A stretch of 64,000 nt of DNA from Opitutia bacterium ISCC 52 (GCA_014529675.2 CP076040.1:2127894-2191893), one strand, 5' to 3'; shown: positions 42,115 to 52,151, counted from the stretch's first letter. Program-made: numbers and translations. The notes: generated by a model from the sequence alone, not told the origin.

Positions 42115-44973
42115 TTAATAAACGTAAACAAATTCGTGACTGTTAAACAAGACCAGGCAGAGGTCGGCGAGTGCTCGGGTTTCAGGACTCACATCCGCCG
42201 CTTTCGTGTCAGGTGTGTAATCTTCAAAGGCGGGCAGGATTTCGTTATACTCAAATGGTTTTCCAGAAAACTCTTCTACCAAGGATCGTGTGATCTCAGG
42301 TGGATAATCCATTGGATCCGGCTCAAACTTTTGATGGTAGACACGCATGTCTTCAATGTAATCCACCATGCGGTTCATTTCCTTGCGGTTTGGCTTTCGC
42401 CCAAGCGCATATTCAAAGGCCTTGGTGATTTGTGTATTTAAGCGCTTACTCTCATTTTCAAGACGAACAGCCAATGCGATTGAACGATCCGTTACGACAT
42501 CACTATTCATCAAGGTAAATGCTTGAGGAGAAACAGAAACCGAATCTCGCATTTCACAAGAGTCATTCGGGTTCGGCTGATTAAACAACTCAAGGAATGG
42601 GTCAGCCTGACCACGAACTCGATACGCGTAAATGCTGCGACGATTGCGTTGTTCAGGTGATTTCGATGGTTGGTAGGCTGGAGCAATGGAGAACTGTATC
42701 ATACGAGGTTGCAACGCCACCTCCATATTGATTTCCGGGGCGATCGGTAGACCGCCCATCTCTGTATTGAGCTCACCGGTAATGGCTAGCATACCATCCC
42801 GTAATTCTTCAGCAGTCAAACGACGAGGCTCATAGATAGCCAGCAGGTGATTATTAGGATCAACTTCACGTAACTTCTCGAGTTTTAAATGTCCAGTACC
42901 CTGTTGATAGGTATCGGACATCATTATCAGTTTATGAAGCCGTTTGATCTTCCAACCCCCTTCAACCAATTCTGATGCCAAGTAATCGAGTATTTGTGGG
43001 TGAGTCGGTTTGCCGCCTTTGGCGCCAAAGTTATTGGGATTGCCCGCAATGGGTTTTCCAAAGTGTCCTTGCCAAATACGATTAACGATGGCTCGGGTAG
43101 TCAGTTGATTACTGGGGTTAGCTACCCACTTGGCAAAAGTCAGACGACGACCGTCGAAGTTTTCTGGCATTACATAGGGGTCTTCAGCAGATTCATTAAC
43201 CGGCAAGCCCAATGCACTCAAGACACCAGGAACAACTTTGTCTCCGGGCGCAGCCACGGAACCCCCCATAAGGATGTGCGTATCCATACTGACCTTGGGA
43301 TTATCTTCACGCATGCGCAGCTTACGTGCATTCATAGCCAGGAAGTCAGTGCCATTGTAGACCCCTTGAATCATCGGCTCATAACGTTCCTTGCGGCGAT
43401 TCCAGATCCAATCATCTTGTTCGCGGACTTTCAAACGACCCTCATCGACATAATCCAAACCAATGTCCCGCGGAGGCTTCACATCGTCATCCAACTCTTT
43501 GCGATCGGCATGATTTATGTATTCCAAGCCTCGTTCAGCGAACCATGCTTTAGCTGCAGTTTCACGTTTTGTGTGCAGTGCATTCATGCGGTCGGCAGCG
43601 TAAGTATGCAGGCGCTCAACCATCTCTTTGCCTTCTTCCATGCCCGCCATATTCTCTTTTTCACTGAATTCGACTGGACGTTCTGCAAGCTGTGTAGCAG
43701 CAAAGGTCGCATACATCCGGTAATAGTCTTTGGTCGGTATAGGATCAAATTTGTGATCGTGGCATTTTAAGCACCGCATGGTGGTTGCAAGAAAGGTCTG
43801 GCCTACAGAATTTACCACATCATCTAGATAAATCTGCCTGCGCTCATTGTTGGGAACCATAGCTGTATCGAAAGCTCCCATACGAAGAAACCCCGTGGCG
43901 ACCATCCATTCTATTTCCTCGTCTGTGTAAGTTCCTGCCTGATGTACCTTCGCAATAGCTTCCTTGTCTCCTGCCAGACGCTTGGCTACCGATTCATTGG
44001 CCATTTCATCCCCGGCTAATTGCTCAAGTATAAATTGGTCATAAGGTTTGTCTTCATTGAAAGCACGAATGACATAGTCACGGTATCTCCAGGCATTCGA
44101 TTTCTCATAATCATTAGACATGCCCCCGGTGTCGGAATAACGTGCAACGTCCAACCAGTGCTGGCCCCAACGCTCACCATAGCGAGGACTCTCTAATAAA
44201 CGATCGATCAATTCTTCCCAGGCCTTCTTAGAATTTTTTCTGTCAGCCGATACAAATGCGCGAACCTCTTCCGGGGTCGGCGGCAATCCAGTCAGATCAA
44301 ATGTGGCACGGCGAATGCGCGTCAAAGCATCCGCCTTCCTCGCGGGTTTAAAACCGGCAGCATTCAGTTTAGCTACTACGAATTCATCAATGGCATCTCG
44401 TTCATCTATCAGCTCCGGTGTTTCAACCGGCATGAATGCCCACATCTCTTCTTTGTTGTAACGACGGTAGGTCCATTCATCACCTAAACCACCCGAGGTT
44501 GGCATAATGATACCATCTTCGTTTTCCAATACCAGCTTTTCAGCCTGACGAATTTCAGCCTGACGCTCTTCACTCGTCCAAGGAGCACCTGCATTGATCC
44601 AGGTTTCAAAGTCCTCCAGTTGCTCTGCGGTTAAACGGTCGTTTTCCTTCGGAGGCATTTCATAATCAGGATCCTCCCATCTCATAGCCGCCATCATGAA
44701 GCTGGCGTCTGCATCACCGGGAACAAGTACATCGCCAAAGCCATCACCGCCTAGAAGCAGGTCATCTAAAGTGTGCATGATCAAGCCACCTTCAATCTCA
44801 TCAGGATCGTCGCCATGACAGCCAAAGCACTTTTGAGACATCACCGGCAATACTTTTAAGGTAAACAAGCGATCGATGTCATCAGCTTCGTTGTTTTGAC
44901 CAACTACAACGGTCGAAGAGAGCGCTGCCAGGAGTGCAGCAATACGGGTAGGACATTTAAAAATGGAAGACAT
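42115..44973 (-). CDS. PSCyt1-DUF1549-DUF1553 (PSD1) protein
   Basis: A 952-residue secreted protein of the planctomycete PSD1 type. Sec signal at residues 1-25, a planctomycete cytochrome c domain with CFGCH at residue 49 and a probable distal Met in YEMPPKE, then DUF1549 (about 210-410) containing a second haem-like CLKCH motif, and DUF1553 (about 605-870; RLTFAKWVANPSNQLTTRA, GHFGKPIAGNPNNFG). Such proteins pair with DUF1501 proteins and are thought to act in oxidative sugar or polysaccharide metabolism, but no member is well understood. It is preceded by the ECF-sigma/FecR pair with a 30-bp gap and followed 21 bp later by the DUF1501 gene. Confidence 0.9.
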   Translation of the reverse strand: MSSIFKCPTRIAALLAALSSTVVVGQNNEADDIDRLFTLKVLPVMSQKCFGCHGDDPDEIEGGLIMHTLDDLLLGGDGFGDVLVPGDADASFMMAAMRWEDPDYEMPPKENDRLTAEQLEDFETWINAGAPWTSEERQAEIRQAEKLVLENEDGIIMPTSGGLGDEWTYRRYNKEEMWAFMPVETPELIDERDAIDEFVVAKLNAAGFKPARKADALTRIRRATFDLTGLPPTPEEVRAFVSADRKNSKKAWEELIDRLLESPRYGERWGQHWLDVARYSDTGGMSNDYEKSNAWRYRDYVIRAFNEDKPYDQFILEQLAGDEMANESVAKRLAGDKEAIAKVHQAGTYTDEEIEWMVATGFLRMGAFDTAMVPNNERRQIYLDDVVNSVGQTFLATTMRCLKCHDHKFDPIPTKDYYRMYATFAATQLAERPVEFSEKENMAGMEEGKEMVERLHTYAADRMNALHTKRETAAKAWFAERGLEYINHADRKELDDDVKPPRDIGLDYVDEGRLKVREQDDWIWNRRKERYEPMIQGVYNGTDFLAMNARKLRMREDNPKVSMDTHILMGGSVAAPGDKVVPGVLSALGLPVNESAEDPYVMPENFDGRRLTFAKWVANPSNQLTTRAIVNRIWQGHFGKPIAGNPNNFGAKGGKPTHPQILDYLASELVEGGWKIKRLHKLIMMSDTYQQGTGHLKLEKLREVDPNNHLLAIYEPRRLTAEELRDGMLAITGELNTEMGGLPIAPEINMEVALQPRMIQFSIAPAYQPSKSPEQRNRRSIYAYRVRGQADPFLELFNQPNPNDSCEMRDSVSVSPQAFTLMNSDVVTDRSIALAVRLENESKRLNTQITKAFEYALGRKPNRKEMNRMVDYIEDMRVYHQKFEPDPMDYPPEITRSLVEEFSGKPFEYNEILPAFEDYTPDTKAADVSPETRALADLCLVLFNSHEFVYVY

Positions 44974-45003
44974 GGTAATATTTAAAGTGATAATAAGATG
45001 AAT

Positions 45004-46578
45004 TTAAGGGCGCCCTTTTTCATACAGCTCAGCAATTTCCTGAGCACTCAAAGCTTGGGTGAAGATGGCAAATTCATCGATTGCACCGTTCAGATTGCGG
45101 AGAGCGAAGTAGGAATCATCTCGTGTGGGTTCATTCCAATTACCGATCGATGCGGCACCAATCTTCACCGTGTCGACCCGGTATTCTTCATCGATGTGAT
45201 CCTGGCTGATAGCCACCCCGTTCACATAGTGGGTGGTTGTCCAGTTTTCGATATCGTAGACGGTGGCGATCTGAAACCACTGTCCGCTTTTGGAGGGATC
45301 CCAGAATGAAGGCGAGTAAGCGATATGCTTGTCCTCAAAAACCTCATCCCTCTCACGGCGTTTTACAGAAAAGAACAAACGCCCATCGTTCATGATTTGC
45401 CAGTGTGGCTCATTGAGTTCGTGTCCGTCAGTAAGAAAGAGTGAGTTATACCAACGATCCAAACTGTCGATACGTGCCCAGCAATAAAACGTTAAGGAGT
45501 TATGCTCTCCTGGAATGGATACTCGCACACGACTACCAGCTGGACTGAAATTGAGTGCACTGCCCGCTTGTCCCCAGCGGTCGGATACGCGACGAGCACG
45601 AACGACTGTTCCGTTTAATCCTGACTGAGCATCATCTGTCAGCATCCGGCCAGAGGCATTCGAACTATTCACAGGATAAAAAGCCAACGAACGTAGATCC
45701 TGAGCTATGTGATCACTCTTTTCGCGCCACGCCTGTTCTCTAATTTGTTTTTGATGGAGAAAGTGCTGGTCGAAATCTTCCATATCCGGATAACGACTGG
45801 GGCTGATCTCAACCTGATTTGACCCGCCCGAATCATCCCAGCGCATCGACTGACCATCCGTCAATGTGTGGACTTCTTTAGAGTTTGTATGCCATTCGAT
45901 CTCCCCTTGCAGAACGTGCATTTCCGCTTGGTCGTCATTTACCTCCAAGGCAAACTCGGTACCGAGATCAATGACTTTTCCGGAAGAAGTGGATACTTTA
46001 AACCCTTTGGCAGCTTCGGGAACTAGCGCTCTTACCCGTCCTTTTGAAACGGTCATTTCCATGGGCGATAGCACTTCAAATTCAGTCTCGCCTTCTACCA
46101 AAACCATAACGCCACTAAAGAATTCCAACTGAGCGATTCCGGACTGCAGTTTCATAGGGCCTTCAGGAATCAAGTCTCCCCGTTGCCAATTCTCTTCGCC
46201 CGACCAATTTGCATCTGAATAATCAGCCAAAATGGCAAACCCACGGGCGATCGGTTCTGAAACCGCGACCTCAGTCACAGATTCTTTCTGCCCAAATTGC
46301 CAGCTCGTGTAAGCAACAGCTACCAAGAGAATAATTGCAGCAACGGCACCCAACCATTGAGAATGCTGTCTCCAAAAAGATACCTTAACTACTTCGTTCT
46401 GGCTTCCTAGGCGTTCGGACTCATCTACCAAAGCGCTATGCAGCTTGAGGCGATCATAGTAAAGTTGGCGGGTATCAGCGTTGACCCGCATCTCTGCTTC
46501 TATGCGCAGGAAGTCCGCTTCCGTGATGGATCCATCCAGTAGCTCGTCGATCAATTGCAATTGTTCGTCCTGATTCAT
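45004..46578 (-). CDS. FecR-type anti-sigma factor with LamG sensor domain
   Basis: A 524-residue membrane protein. Residues 1-70 are a cytoplasmic anti-sigma region, a single membrane helix follows (about 75-93), then a FecR domain (about 125-240; VLVEGETEFEVLSPMEM, GKVIDLGTEFALEV) and a C-terminal LamG/concanavalin-like domain (about 300-524; FYCWARIDSLDRWYNSLFL). The LamG part is an obvious candidate for binding extracellular sugar and signalling through the membrane to the sigma factor. Its ATG overlaps the sigma gene stop (ATGA, 46575-46578), the classic arrangement for cognate partners. The PSD1 gene starts 30 bp downstream. Confidence 0.88.
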   Translation of the reverse strand: MNQDEQLQLIDELLDGSITEADFLRIEAEMRVNADTRQLYYDRLKLHSALVDESERLGSQNEVVKVSFWRQHSQWLGAVAAIILLVAVAYTSWQFGQKESVTEVAVSEPIARGFAILADYSDANWSGEENWQRGDLIPEGPMKLQSGIAQLEFFSGVMVLVEGETEFEVLSPMEMTVSKGRVRALVPEAAKGFKVSTSSGKVIDLGTEFALEVNDDQAEMHVLQGEIEWHTNSKEVHTLTDGQSMRWDDSGGSNQVEISPSRYPDMEDFDQHFLHQKQIREQAWREKSDHIAQDLRSLAFYPVNSSNASGRMLTDDAQSGLNGTVVRARRVSDRWGQAGSALNFSPAGSRVRVSIPGEHNSLTFYCWARIDSLDRWYNSLFLTDGHELNEPHWQIMNDGRLFFSVKRRERDEVFEDKHIAYSPSFWDPSKSGQWFQIATVYDIENWTTTHYVNGVAISQDHIDEEYRVDTVKIGAASIGNWNEPTRDDSYFALRNLNGAIDEFAIFTQALSAQEIAELYEKGRP

Positions 46579-47111
46579 GCTCCAGACTCTCCTTCCATGC
46601 TAAGCTGCTTTTTTATGCAGCGTTGCAGATTGTTGCGAATACGGTGCAAGGTAACCTTCAGGACTCCCACACTGCGGCCGACCACTGAGGAATAACCCTC
46701 GAGAGTCGTTTTTTCAAAATAGCGTTGATGAAGGAGCTCGCGGTGGTTGGGACGCAGCTTGCTTACACACTTGCGGAGTGCGTGCTGGTGATCGGAAAGA
46801 TTATCGAGTTGCGAAGGAATTTCCTCGGAAATGGTTTCTTCCAGCTCGTCACAGAAAACCAGACGGGCATTTTTAGATTGCTTATAGCGGTATTTGCGCA
46901 CCTGAAAACGGGCGATACTGAAGCTCCAGGCCTTGAAATGGGTGCCCAGTTCGAAATCCGCCCGTTTATCCCAAATAATCGTGTTGGTCTCCTGAACGAC
47001 ATCGTCAGAGGAGATATCTCCGGGCATCAGGGACTCCACATACAGGCGAATAGCCTGCTGATGTTGGGTCAACAGAGTGACAATCTCTGAGTCGTGATTG
47101 GCAGAAGACAT
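46575..47111 (-). CDS. ECF sigma factor (sigma-70 family)
   Basis: A 178-residue extracytoplasmic-function sigma factor. Region 2 is visible in AIRLYVESLMPGDISSDDVVQET and KAWSFSIARFQVRKY (about residues 17-96), region 4 in LRPNHRELLHQRYFEKTTLEGYSSVVGRSVGVLKVTLHRIR (about 118-158). It is of the kind common in PVC genomes next to FecR-type membrane proteins. The stop overlaps the start of the FecR-LamG gene by 4 bp, so they should be co-translated. Likely target: its own operon and other sulfatase or PSD1 genes, but I could not identify shared promoter boxes. Confidence 0.9.
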   Translation of the reverse strand: MSSANHDSEIVTLLTQHQQAIRLYVESLMPGDISSDDVVQETNTIIWDKRADFELGTHFKAWSFSIARFQVRKYRYKQSKNARLVFCDELEETISEEIPSQLDNLSDHQHALRKCVSKLRPNHRELLHQRYFEKTTLEGYSSVVGRSVGVLKVTLHRIRNNLQRCIKKQLSMEGESGA

Positions 47112-47279
47112 TGGGAGAAAACTATTCGGATATCCCTAATTGCGGGAAAAGGTTAACAAAGTTGTTTTAATTTATGCAAAAAAATCCAAATCCCAACCAA
47201 AATCAGGTCTGACGAAGCTATAACCCCGCTCGATTGGCAATCGCTTCCAGATCCAGTTTTCGGATCCAGGGTTCTAAAT

Positions 47280-47582
47280 TCACCCAAATTCCGTGAAATC
47301 CGTATCCTGCATCCGAATCATGATGCCCGACCCGATACCTTGGCGGTGATAGTCGGGATGAACGACCATATGCGGATAGTAAACCAACAGATGTCCATCC
47401 GAGATCGCGTTTCCCAGACCGACCAGCATTCCATCGACTCGAGCCGTCACCAATGAGTGCGAACCTCGGAGAGCTTTCATCAGCCGCTCGGATTTCTCGA
47501 CTGAAGACCAGTTATTGGCCTCATATAGTTCTATGACCGCCGTGCTTTCAATGGAGTCATTCAATTGGTAGGCGACGTTCAT
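47280..47582 (-). CDS. GNAT acetyltransferase, probably truncated
   Basis: A 100-residue protein with an N-terminal GNAT fold and the acetyl-CoA loop HPDYHRQGIGSG near residues 75-86. Normal GNAT proteins of this kind run 135-145 residues, so the C-terminal strands are missing. The last seven residues (DTDFTEFG region) do not resemble the family. In another minus-strand frame, about 47221-47316, a stretch ending with NLEPWIRKLDLEAIANRAGL and a stop looks like the C-terminus of another protein, which suggests the gene was cut and joined by a deletion. It starts 20 bp past the sulfatase stop at 47603. Confidence 0.6.
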   Translation of the reverse strand: MNVAYQLNDSIESTAVIELYEANNWSSVEKSERLMKALRGSHSLVTARVDGMLVGLGNAISDGHLLVYYPHMVVHPDYHRQGIGSGIMIRMQDTDFTEFG

Positions 47583-47602
47583 TGATAGAACAGCGGTGAC
47601 AG

Positions 47603-49132
47603 TCAGTTCGTAGAAGCATCCAATACCGGGAATGGAAACTCATCACTCACAGTCCGGCTACTCTTCATAAGTGATTCCAATCGGGTCAAGATCTCCGGAT
47701 GTAGGCCTGAGACATCACGTGTTTCCGCGCGGTCGTTCTTCAGATTATACAGTTCGGTTTTCATAACCGGTTCGACATTGCCTCGCGGCATAAGCTTTTG
47801 TCGGATGGCTTTCCAATCGCCCACCCGTATGGATTGTTGCCCCTGATACGCAGGAAATTCTCGATACAAGTAGGGACGTTCAGCTTGCGTCTTCCCCATT
47901 AAGGTAGGCGCGAAACTGATGCCATCGACATCGCTTGGAACTCTACCGGCTTCCTCTCCGACGATTTCAACTAAGGTCGGAAGCCAATCTTCAAATCCCG
48001 TAATAAAATCGGACTCGCTGCCAGCTGGAACTTTCCCTTTCCACCGAACCACAAGCGGCACTCGAATTCCACCTTCATAGAGCGATCCTTTTCCATCGCG
48101 TAATCCTCGGTTCGAATTAAAGAAAAGACAATCGGTGCCGGCTAACCCTTCATGGGTGCCTTGAGTGGGTCCATTGTCACTGGTGAAAATGAATAAGGTG
48201 TCCTCATCAAGTCCAAGCTCCTCAATCAGATCCATGGCGCGACCAATGTCTCGATCCATACGTGTGATCATAGCTGCGTAGGCTGCTCGTGGTTTGTAAT
48301 GCGGGATGTAACCTTTGCCCCCTTTATATGGCGGATCGCTCCACTCACCTAAATATTCTTCCAAAGAATCATCCGGCACCTGTAGTGCTACATGGGGTAC
48401 GGTCGTCGGCCAGTAGAGAAAGAAAGGATCGTCTTTGTTATCACGAATGAATTCCAGGGCCTGTTCAGAAATAAGGTCAGCTGAGTATTCATTGCCTTCG
48501 AAGCGTTTGTAGCTGGCCGGATCATTTGGATCTTCATCCTCTCGAAATGTGTCGTGTGCGGAGAAAGCATGATTATCGAGTTCGATGACTTTGTCGTTAT
48601 CCCACAAGTAGGTCGGGTAAAAATTATGAGCGACCGATTGGCAATTATAACCAAACCAACGATCAAACCCTTGGTTTAAAGAATCTCCGGTTGACCCAGG
48701 TCCGCCGAGCCCCCACTTACCAAAACCACCAGTCACGTAACCTGCCTCTTTCAATACTTCAGCAATGGTAACCTCTTCATCTGGAATGGGAAACTGACCT
48801 TCAATTTCTCCCCGTCCAATAACAGGGCCTCTCGCCATACCTCGGTTATTCCGTATAAAGGTATTCCCTGGATTTTTCCCAGTCATCAGCACGCAACGAG
48901 AAGGAGCGCACACCGCATTGCCGGAATAATGAGAGGTAAACTTCATTCCCTCGGCGGCTAAGCGATCGACATAAGGTGTTCGAATCTTTTCCTGACCGTA
49001 GCAGCCTAAGTCACCATAACCCAGATCATCAGCGATGATAAAAACAATATTGGGTAACCTGGCAGAAAGTGTCTGGGAAAAACTTAAGACTGTGAATGCA
49101 GCAAAAAACCAAAGGGATAGATTCTTATTCAT
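47603..49132 (-). CDS. Family S1 sulfatase
   Basis: Secreted sulfatase of 509 residues. Sec signal (LWFFAAFTVLSFSQTLSA), metal motif FIIADDLGYGDLGCYG near residues 31-46, canonical formylglycine site CAPSR at Cys75 followed by CVLMTGKNPGN, and second metal site SDNGPTQG with the basic GKGSLYEGGIRVPL loop. It is a typical AtsA-like arylsulfatase branch. The ATG overlaps the end of the dehydrogenase-cytochrome gene by 8 bp (49125-49132), so the two are translationally coupled. This links sulfate removal with an electron-transferring dehydrogenase at the protein level. The GNAT remnant starts 20 bp after the stop. Confidence 0.92.
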   Translation of the reverse strand: MNKNLSLWFFAAFTVLSFSQTLSARLPNIVFIIADDLGYGDLGCYGQEKIRTPYVDRLAAEGMKFTSHYSGNAVCAPSRCVLMTGKNPGNTFIRNNRGMARGPVIGRGEIEGQFPIPDEEVTIAEVLKEAGYVTGGFGKWGLGGPGSTGDSLNQGFDRWFGYNCQSVAHNFYPTYLWDNDKVIELDNHAFSAHDTFREDEDPNDPASYKRFEGNEYSADLISEQALEFIRDNKDDPFFLYWPTTVPHVALQVPDDSLEEYLGEWSDPPYKGGKGYIPHYKPRAAYAAMITRMDRDIGRAMDLIEELGLDEDTLFIFTSDNGPTQGTHEGLAGTDCLFFNSNRGLRDGKGSLYEGGIRVPLVVRWKGKVPAGSESDFITGFEDWLPTLVEIVGEEAGRVPSDVDGISFAPTLMGKTQAERPYLYREFPAYQGQQSIRVGDWKAIRQKLMPRGNVEPVMKTELYNLKNDRAETRDVSGLHPEILTRLESLMKSSRTVSDEFPFPVLDASTN

Positions 49133-52100
49133 CCCCCTTTAATGACACAAGGTAGTCGATGAGCGAAGTAAATTCACCGATGGTAAGACTTCCCGCCAAA
49201 CCAGGAGGCATGAGCGAATTGGGCAAATGATCCTCTTTTGCAACATCCGTTCTTTTTATTTGAGAGGCTTGTCCGGCAATGTCCCGCACCGTTACGATAC
49301 CGTCAGCTTCAGCTGTGACGAATCCCATCTTGGCTGAACCGTCGTTCATGGTGAAGAGTGAGGTTTGAAATCCTTGAGCGACCACTTTGTTTGGTTCCAA
49401 AATGGAATCGATCAGATAGTCCCGGGTAAACTTACCGCCGGCAGATCCTAAGTAAGGTCCTTTTTGCTCCGCATCCATATCGACAGCGTGACAAGCAATA
49501 CAGCCCACACGCGAAAACATTTGCTGTCCAAATACAGGATCACCCCGCTCTTCCATAGCGACCGTGAATGTATCTGCGTTGCTCATCTCCATGACCTTCT
49601 TTGCTCCACTAAAACTGGTAGCGACTTCGGACTGCGCTTTCTCAGCCGCGTGAATCAGGTCATCGTTATCGGAGTTGAGCCCCACTTCGATTTGCTCATC
49701 AAAGCCGGAGAGTTTAAGATCTGCGAGCGCTAGAAAGAAACCAATTTCACGTGGATTTTCCGCTATCATTTTTTGAATTGCTTCAATCCATTGTTCCTTG
49801 GCCAGTGGAGAAACGAGCATGGTTAACAGAGCACGCCAGGCAATACGACTTTCTGTATCGCTCGCACTGGCAGCGATCTTGCGGAGTGCTTTCAGTTCTA
49901 ACCCACGTTGAGTACCATTCACGAAATCACTTACATTCTGATCCGTTCCCTCTGGGGGTTCTGATTGATCCATCCAGGAAGCGAGCACTTCGATACGGGC
50001 ATCAATGCGGAGTTTGTCACTCTCACGCTGAAGGGCACGGTAGCACTCAAGGCGCTGATTCCAGCCACGTGATGTATCTTTTGCTGCATCCGACAATAAG
50101 CGAATTTCAGCATCATTGGGAGAGAGAGAACCTAAGGCAGCTAATACGGGATCTAAGCCTTCGAGCTTGAGCTCACTTACTGGGATTCGGTTCTTGGCCA
50201 ATCCTTCCAAATAGGTCCCCTGCTTTTCTTTTGGAATGTCAGCGAATCCGTTTTCAAGGACGGACCGAATGCGCTTACTTAGAAACCATTCAATCAATTC
50301 AAAATAAGGCCCACGGTCATCCGGACGGGTTCCCCACCAACTAACCATATCCCAAGGCTTTTCTTTGAAATGCAAACGCGCCAATGCCAACAAAGAATCT
50401 AGACGCAGATCATCATCCTCTTTGCTATTCGCGATATCGATGAGACCCGTGACCGATTCCACACGATACATACGTTTCAGTGCGGATAAGGCAATTTGCC
50501 GTGTTTCTGGATTGGATACTGCAGACAAGCAGTCCTCGACATTTCCCAAGGATACCAAAGCTCGAATGGCAGTGTGGGTTACACGAGGAGATACACTGGC
50601 TTTAACCCATGATGAAGAAGCTGCAATGATGTCCTTCGCCACGTGACTAGCTCCCAACCTTTCCAGACCAATAAGTGCCTGAAGGACGACTCTGGGATTA
50701 TTATCGCTAAGAGCATCTACAAATAATTCCACGGGCACATTATTCAATTCTCCCTTACGATCCGTCATGGCTCGCAATGCAAATTCACGCAATGAGTCAT
50801 CATATTTTGCCAGTTGAACCAATTTAGGGGTACTCTCCTCGCCAAGTAATTGTTTGTAGGTAAAGATGGCAGCCACTCGATTATAAAGAGGAACGGCTTT
50901 ATTGACCGTGTTTGCACGTAATTCCTGAAGTGCCTGACCACTTAATCCCCTTTTGAGTATTTCCTGTTGGGCCTCTAATCGTTGAACACCGCTTTGCGAA
51001 GTCAATAATCGAACTAATTCCGAATCACCTACTTTCGTGACATCCTGATAGCTGGCTGGTGTTTCTCCAGGTGCAGTCGCAACGACCACAGCTCCAACTT
51101 CGACCCCTTCTCCCGCGAACTTGAATTTTCCGTTCCGCCAGTCAGCCATATAAAGCCGGGAGAAACCATCGACGTCTACACCTGTAGCACGAGGTAATAC
51201 TTCAAAGATTTCCTGGTGAGGTTCGAAGCTTTCCCCATCAGCGGGTAAGTCATGATAGTAAACATGCCCGGTCGTCCAATCAGTGGTGTAAAGCATGTCT
51301 CCAAAATTCCCGGGAAAACCCGGTTCGTGAATGTAAGCACCGCCCGTTCCTGATCCTCCTCCATAATCCTTCAAGGGAGCAATCGCTTCGTCCTCAAAAT
51401 TCTTATACAAACGCGGGTATCCATGATCCCCCAAAGAAGTGAAATGATGAAGGTGGGTATTCCATCCCTTGCCATCGTTGGTATTATCGCGGCTGAAAAT
51501 ATCCATGTAGGGTGAGATCCCCAGATTGTAGATATTGCGAACCATGATCGAGTAAGGCTCCAATTCGGACCCATCAGGACGTACCCTCACGACTCCGCCA
51601 CCATGCAGCGTGTAAGTGCTTCCATCGGCGGCACGTGCCTCAGTCATACCGAAGTCACCTACTGCAATGTAGAGCCAACCATCGATCCCCATGGTTACCC
51701 CATTGGTCGTATGGTCCGCACCACGTGGATGCTCAATACCACCTCCCAAGCCCTGAATCAGGAGTTTCTTTTCATCAGCCACACCGTCCCCATCCGTATC
51801 GCGAAAAGAGCTAAGATACGGCGGATGAATTAGATAAAGCGTGTCTCCGACCCAATCGCCACCGCGAGGACTGTCCACGTCAGGAACAAAATGCTGAAAA
51901 TCATCAGCCACACCATCGCCATTGGTATCCGTTGCCCGGATCACGCGTCCCATTCCAGGATCTTTGCCCAGCGAACCATTCTGATCGGATGAAACATACA
52001 CATCGCCATTGGCGGCCACGGTAATTGCGGCAGGGTAATCGATATTGGGTGGCATGGCGAATTCCCGGACTTTGAAGCCGTCGGGAGCAGCATGAGCAAT

Positions 52101-52151
52101 AGAAGCGAGCGTAAGCGTGGCCAGGGCTGGTAGAAAAAAGCGCATAAACAT
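49125..52151 (-). CDS. PVC dehydrogenase / HEAT / cytochrome c protein
   Basis: A 1008-residue secreted protein (Sec signal FFLPALATLTLASIAHA). An N-terminal dehydrogenase-like propeller (about 20-360) has several acidic Ca-type motifs (ATDTNGDGVADDF, RDTDGDGVADEK) and a TDWTTGHVYYHDLP block. HEAT repeats follow (about 370-620), then a helical region, and a C-terminal cytochrome c with CIACH at residue 884 and a probable distal Met in SLMPPGLAGSL. It is 8 bp overlapped by the sulfatase gene downstream. A palindrome 18 bp upstream of the ATG (52170-52187) resembles a TetR-type operator. Role: oxidation of a sugar-like substrate in the periplasm. Confidence 0.86.
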   Translation of the reverse strand: MFMRFFLPALATLTLASIAHAAPDGFKVREFAMPPNIDYPAAITVAANGDVYVSSDQNGSLGKDPGMGRVIRATDTNGDGVADDFQHFVPDVDSPRGGDWVGDTLYLIHPPYLSSFRDTDGDGVADEKKLLIQGLGGGIEHPRGADHTTNGVTMGIDGWLYIAVGDFGMTEARAADGSTYTLHGGGVVRVRPDGSELEPYSIMVRNIYNLGISPYMDIFSRDNTNDGKGWNTHLHHFTSLGDHGYPRLYKNFEDEAIAPLKDYGGGSGTGGAYIHEPGFPGNFGDMLYTTDWTTGHVYYHDLPADGESFEPHQEIFEVLPRATGVDVDGFSRLYMADWRNGKFKFAGEGVEVGAVVVATAPGETPASYQDVTKVGDSELVRLLTSQSGVQRLEAQQEILKRGLSGQALQELRANTVNKAVPLYNRVAAIFTYKQLLGEESTPKLVQLAKYDDSLREFALRAMTDRKGELNNVPVELFVDALSDNNPRVVLQALIGLERLGASHVAKDIIAASSSWVKASVSPRVTHTAIRALVSLGNVEDCLSAVSNPETRQIALSALKRMYRVESVTGLIDIANSKEDDDLRLDSLLALARLHFKEKPWDMVSWWGTRPDDRGPYFELIEWFLSKRIRSVLENGFADIPKEKQGTYLEGLAKNRIPVSELKLEGLDPVLAALGSLSPNDAEIRLLSDAAKDTSRGWNQRLECYRALQRESDKLRIDARIEVLASWMDQSEPPEGTDQNVSDFVNGTQRGLELKALRKIAASASDTESRIAWRALLTMLVSPLAKEQWIEAIQKMIAENPREIGFFLALADLKLSGFDEQIEVGLNSDNDDLIHAAEKAQSEVATSFSGAKKVMEMSNADTFTVAMEERGDPVFGQQMFSRVGCIACHAVDMDAEQKGPYLGSAGGKFTRDYLIDSILEPNKVVAQGFQTSLFTMNDGSAKMGFVTAEADGIVTVRDIAGQASQIKRTDVAKEDHLPNSLMPPGLAGSLTIGEFTSLIDYLVSLKGDE

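Noticed and set aside
42994-43770. 258-codon plus-strand frame opposite the PSD1 gene
   Set aside because: Composition is that of an antisense shadow; the minus-strand gene has clear domains.
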